In this document: positions 22,315-22,346 of the stretch, one piece after another | Position numbering within the stretch: position 1 is the stretch's first letter | How the letters are laid out: each line of letters begins with the position of its first letter | Assembly: GCA_964510065.1 (NCBI GenBank) | Contig: CAZEAC010000075.1 | Span: forward strand, 1 to 22,346 | Length of the DNA stretch: 22,346 bases | Origin: CAZEAC01 sp964510065 | GTDB lineage: Bacteria; Bdellovibrionota_C; UBA2361; CAIXSY01 | Direction of reading: 5' to 3' | Made by a program: the position numbers and the translations under genes | The notes under the pieces: generated by a model | The model's database searches: none | Seen by the model: only the letters and a program-made list of their open reading frames with translations | Told to the model about the DNA's origin: nothing

Positions 22315-22346
22315 AGCCAAAGTCGCTTAACACTAAACAGTGAGTG

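Overview
The window looks like a chromosomal segment of a Gram-negative bacterium. An outer membrane is implied by a Pal-type lipoprotein and an LpxL/HtrB-type lipid A acyltransferase. The paired DUF1800/DUF1501 genes and a non-mevalonate pathway gene (dxs) would fit a deltaproteobacterial, Bdellovibrionota-like or related lineage. The sequence alone does not fix the taxon. No rRNA, tRNA, CRISPR array or transposase gene was seen. No gene-free stretch is much longer than 300 bases.

Left part (1-2107): the tail of a gene cut by the window edge, with a D...EVK pattern like PD-(D/E)XK nucleases, converges on a large membrane sugar-phosphate transferase for surface polysaccharide. A 140-bp palindromic repeat follows.

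Region 2108-6622 is the most unusual block. It holds a small receiver-like protein without an obvious phosphoacceptor, then a tight three-gene run: an ATP-grasp ligase, a plant-type asparaginase/isoaspartyl peptidase and a second, GshB-like ATP-grasp ligase. The last two overlap. A small three-helix membrane protein with its own hairpin terminator follows. A second 140-bp copy of the palindromic repeat closes the block. Two ligases with an isoaspartyl-type hydrolase suggest making and trimming an unusual peptide or isopeptide. The product is unknown.

Region 6783-10047: a translationally coupled pair encodes a secreted Ser/Thr-rich protein with two exact CX3C-x12-CX3C modules and a Cys-containing membrane-anchored protein. 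Next come a ribbon-helix-helix-like regulator and, divergent from it, a promoter embedded in a perfect 18-bp inverted repeat. That promoter drives a 51-residue membrane protein overlapping a band-7/SPFH protein gene.

Right part (10083-22346) is mostly housekeeping: rarA with an M20 dipeptidase, pal, an orphan hybrid histidine kinase with three PAS domains, a DUF1800-DUF1501 exported pair, dxs with a readable sigma-70-type promoter and a His-rich tail, and a convergent LpxL-type acyltransferase.
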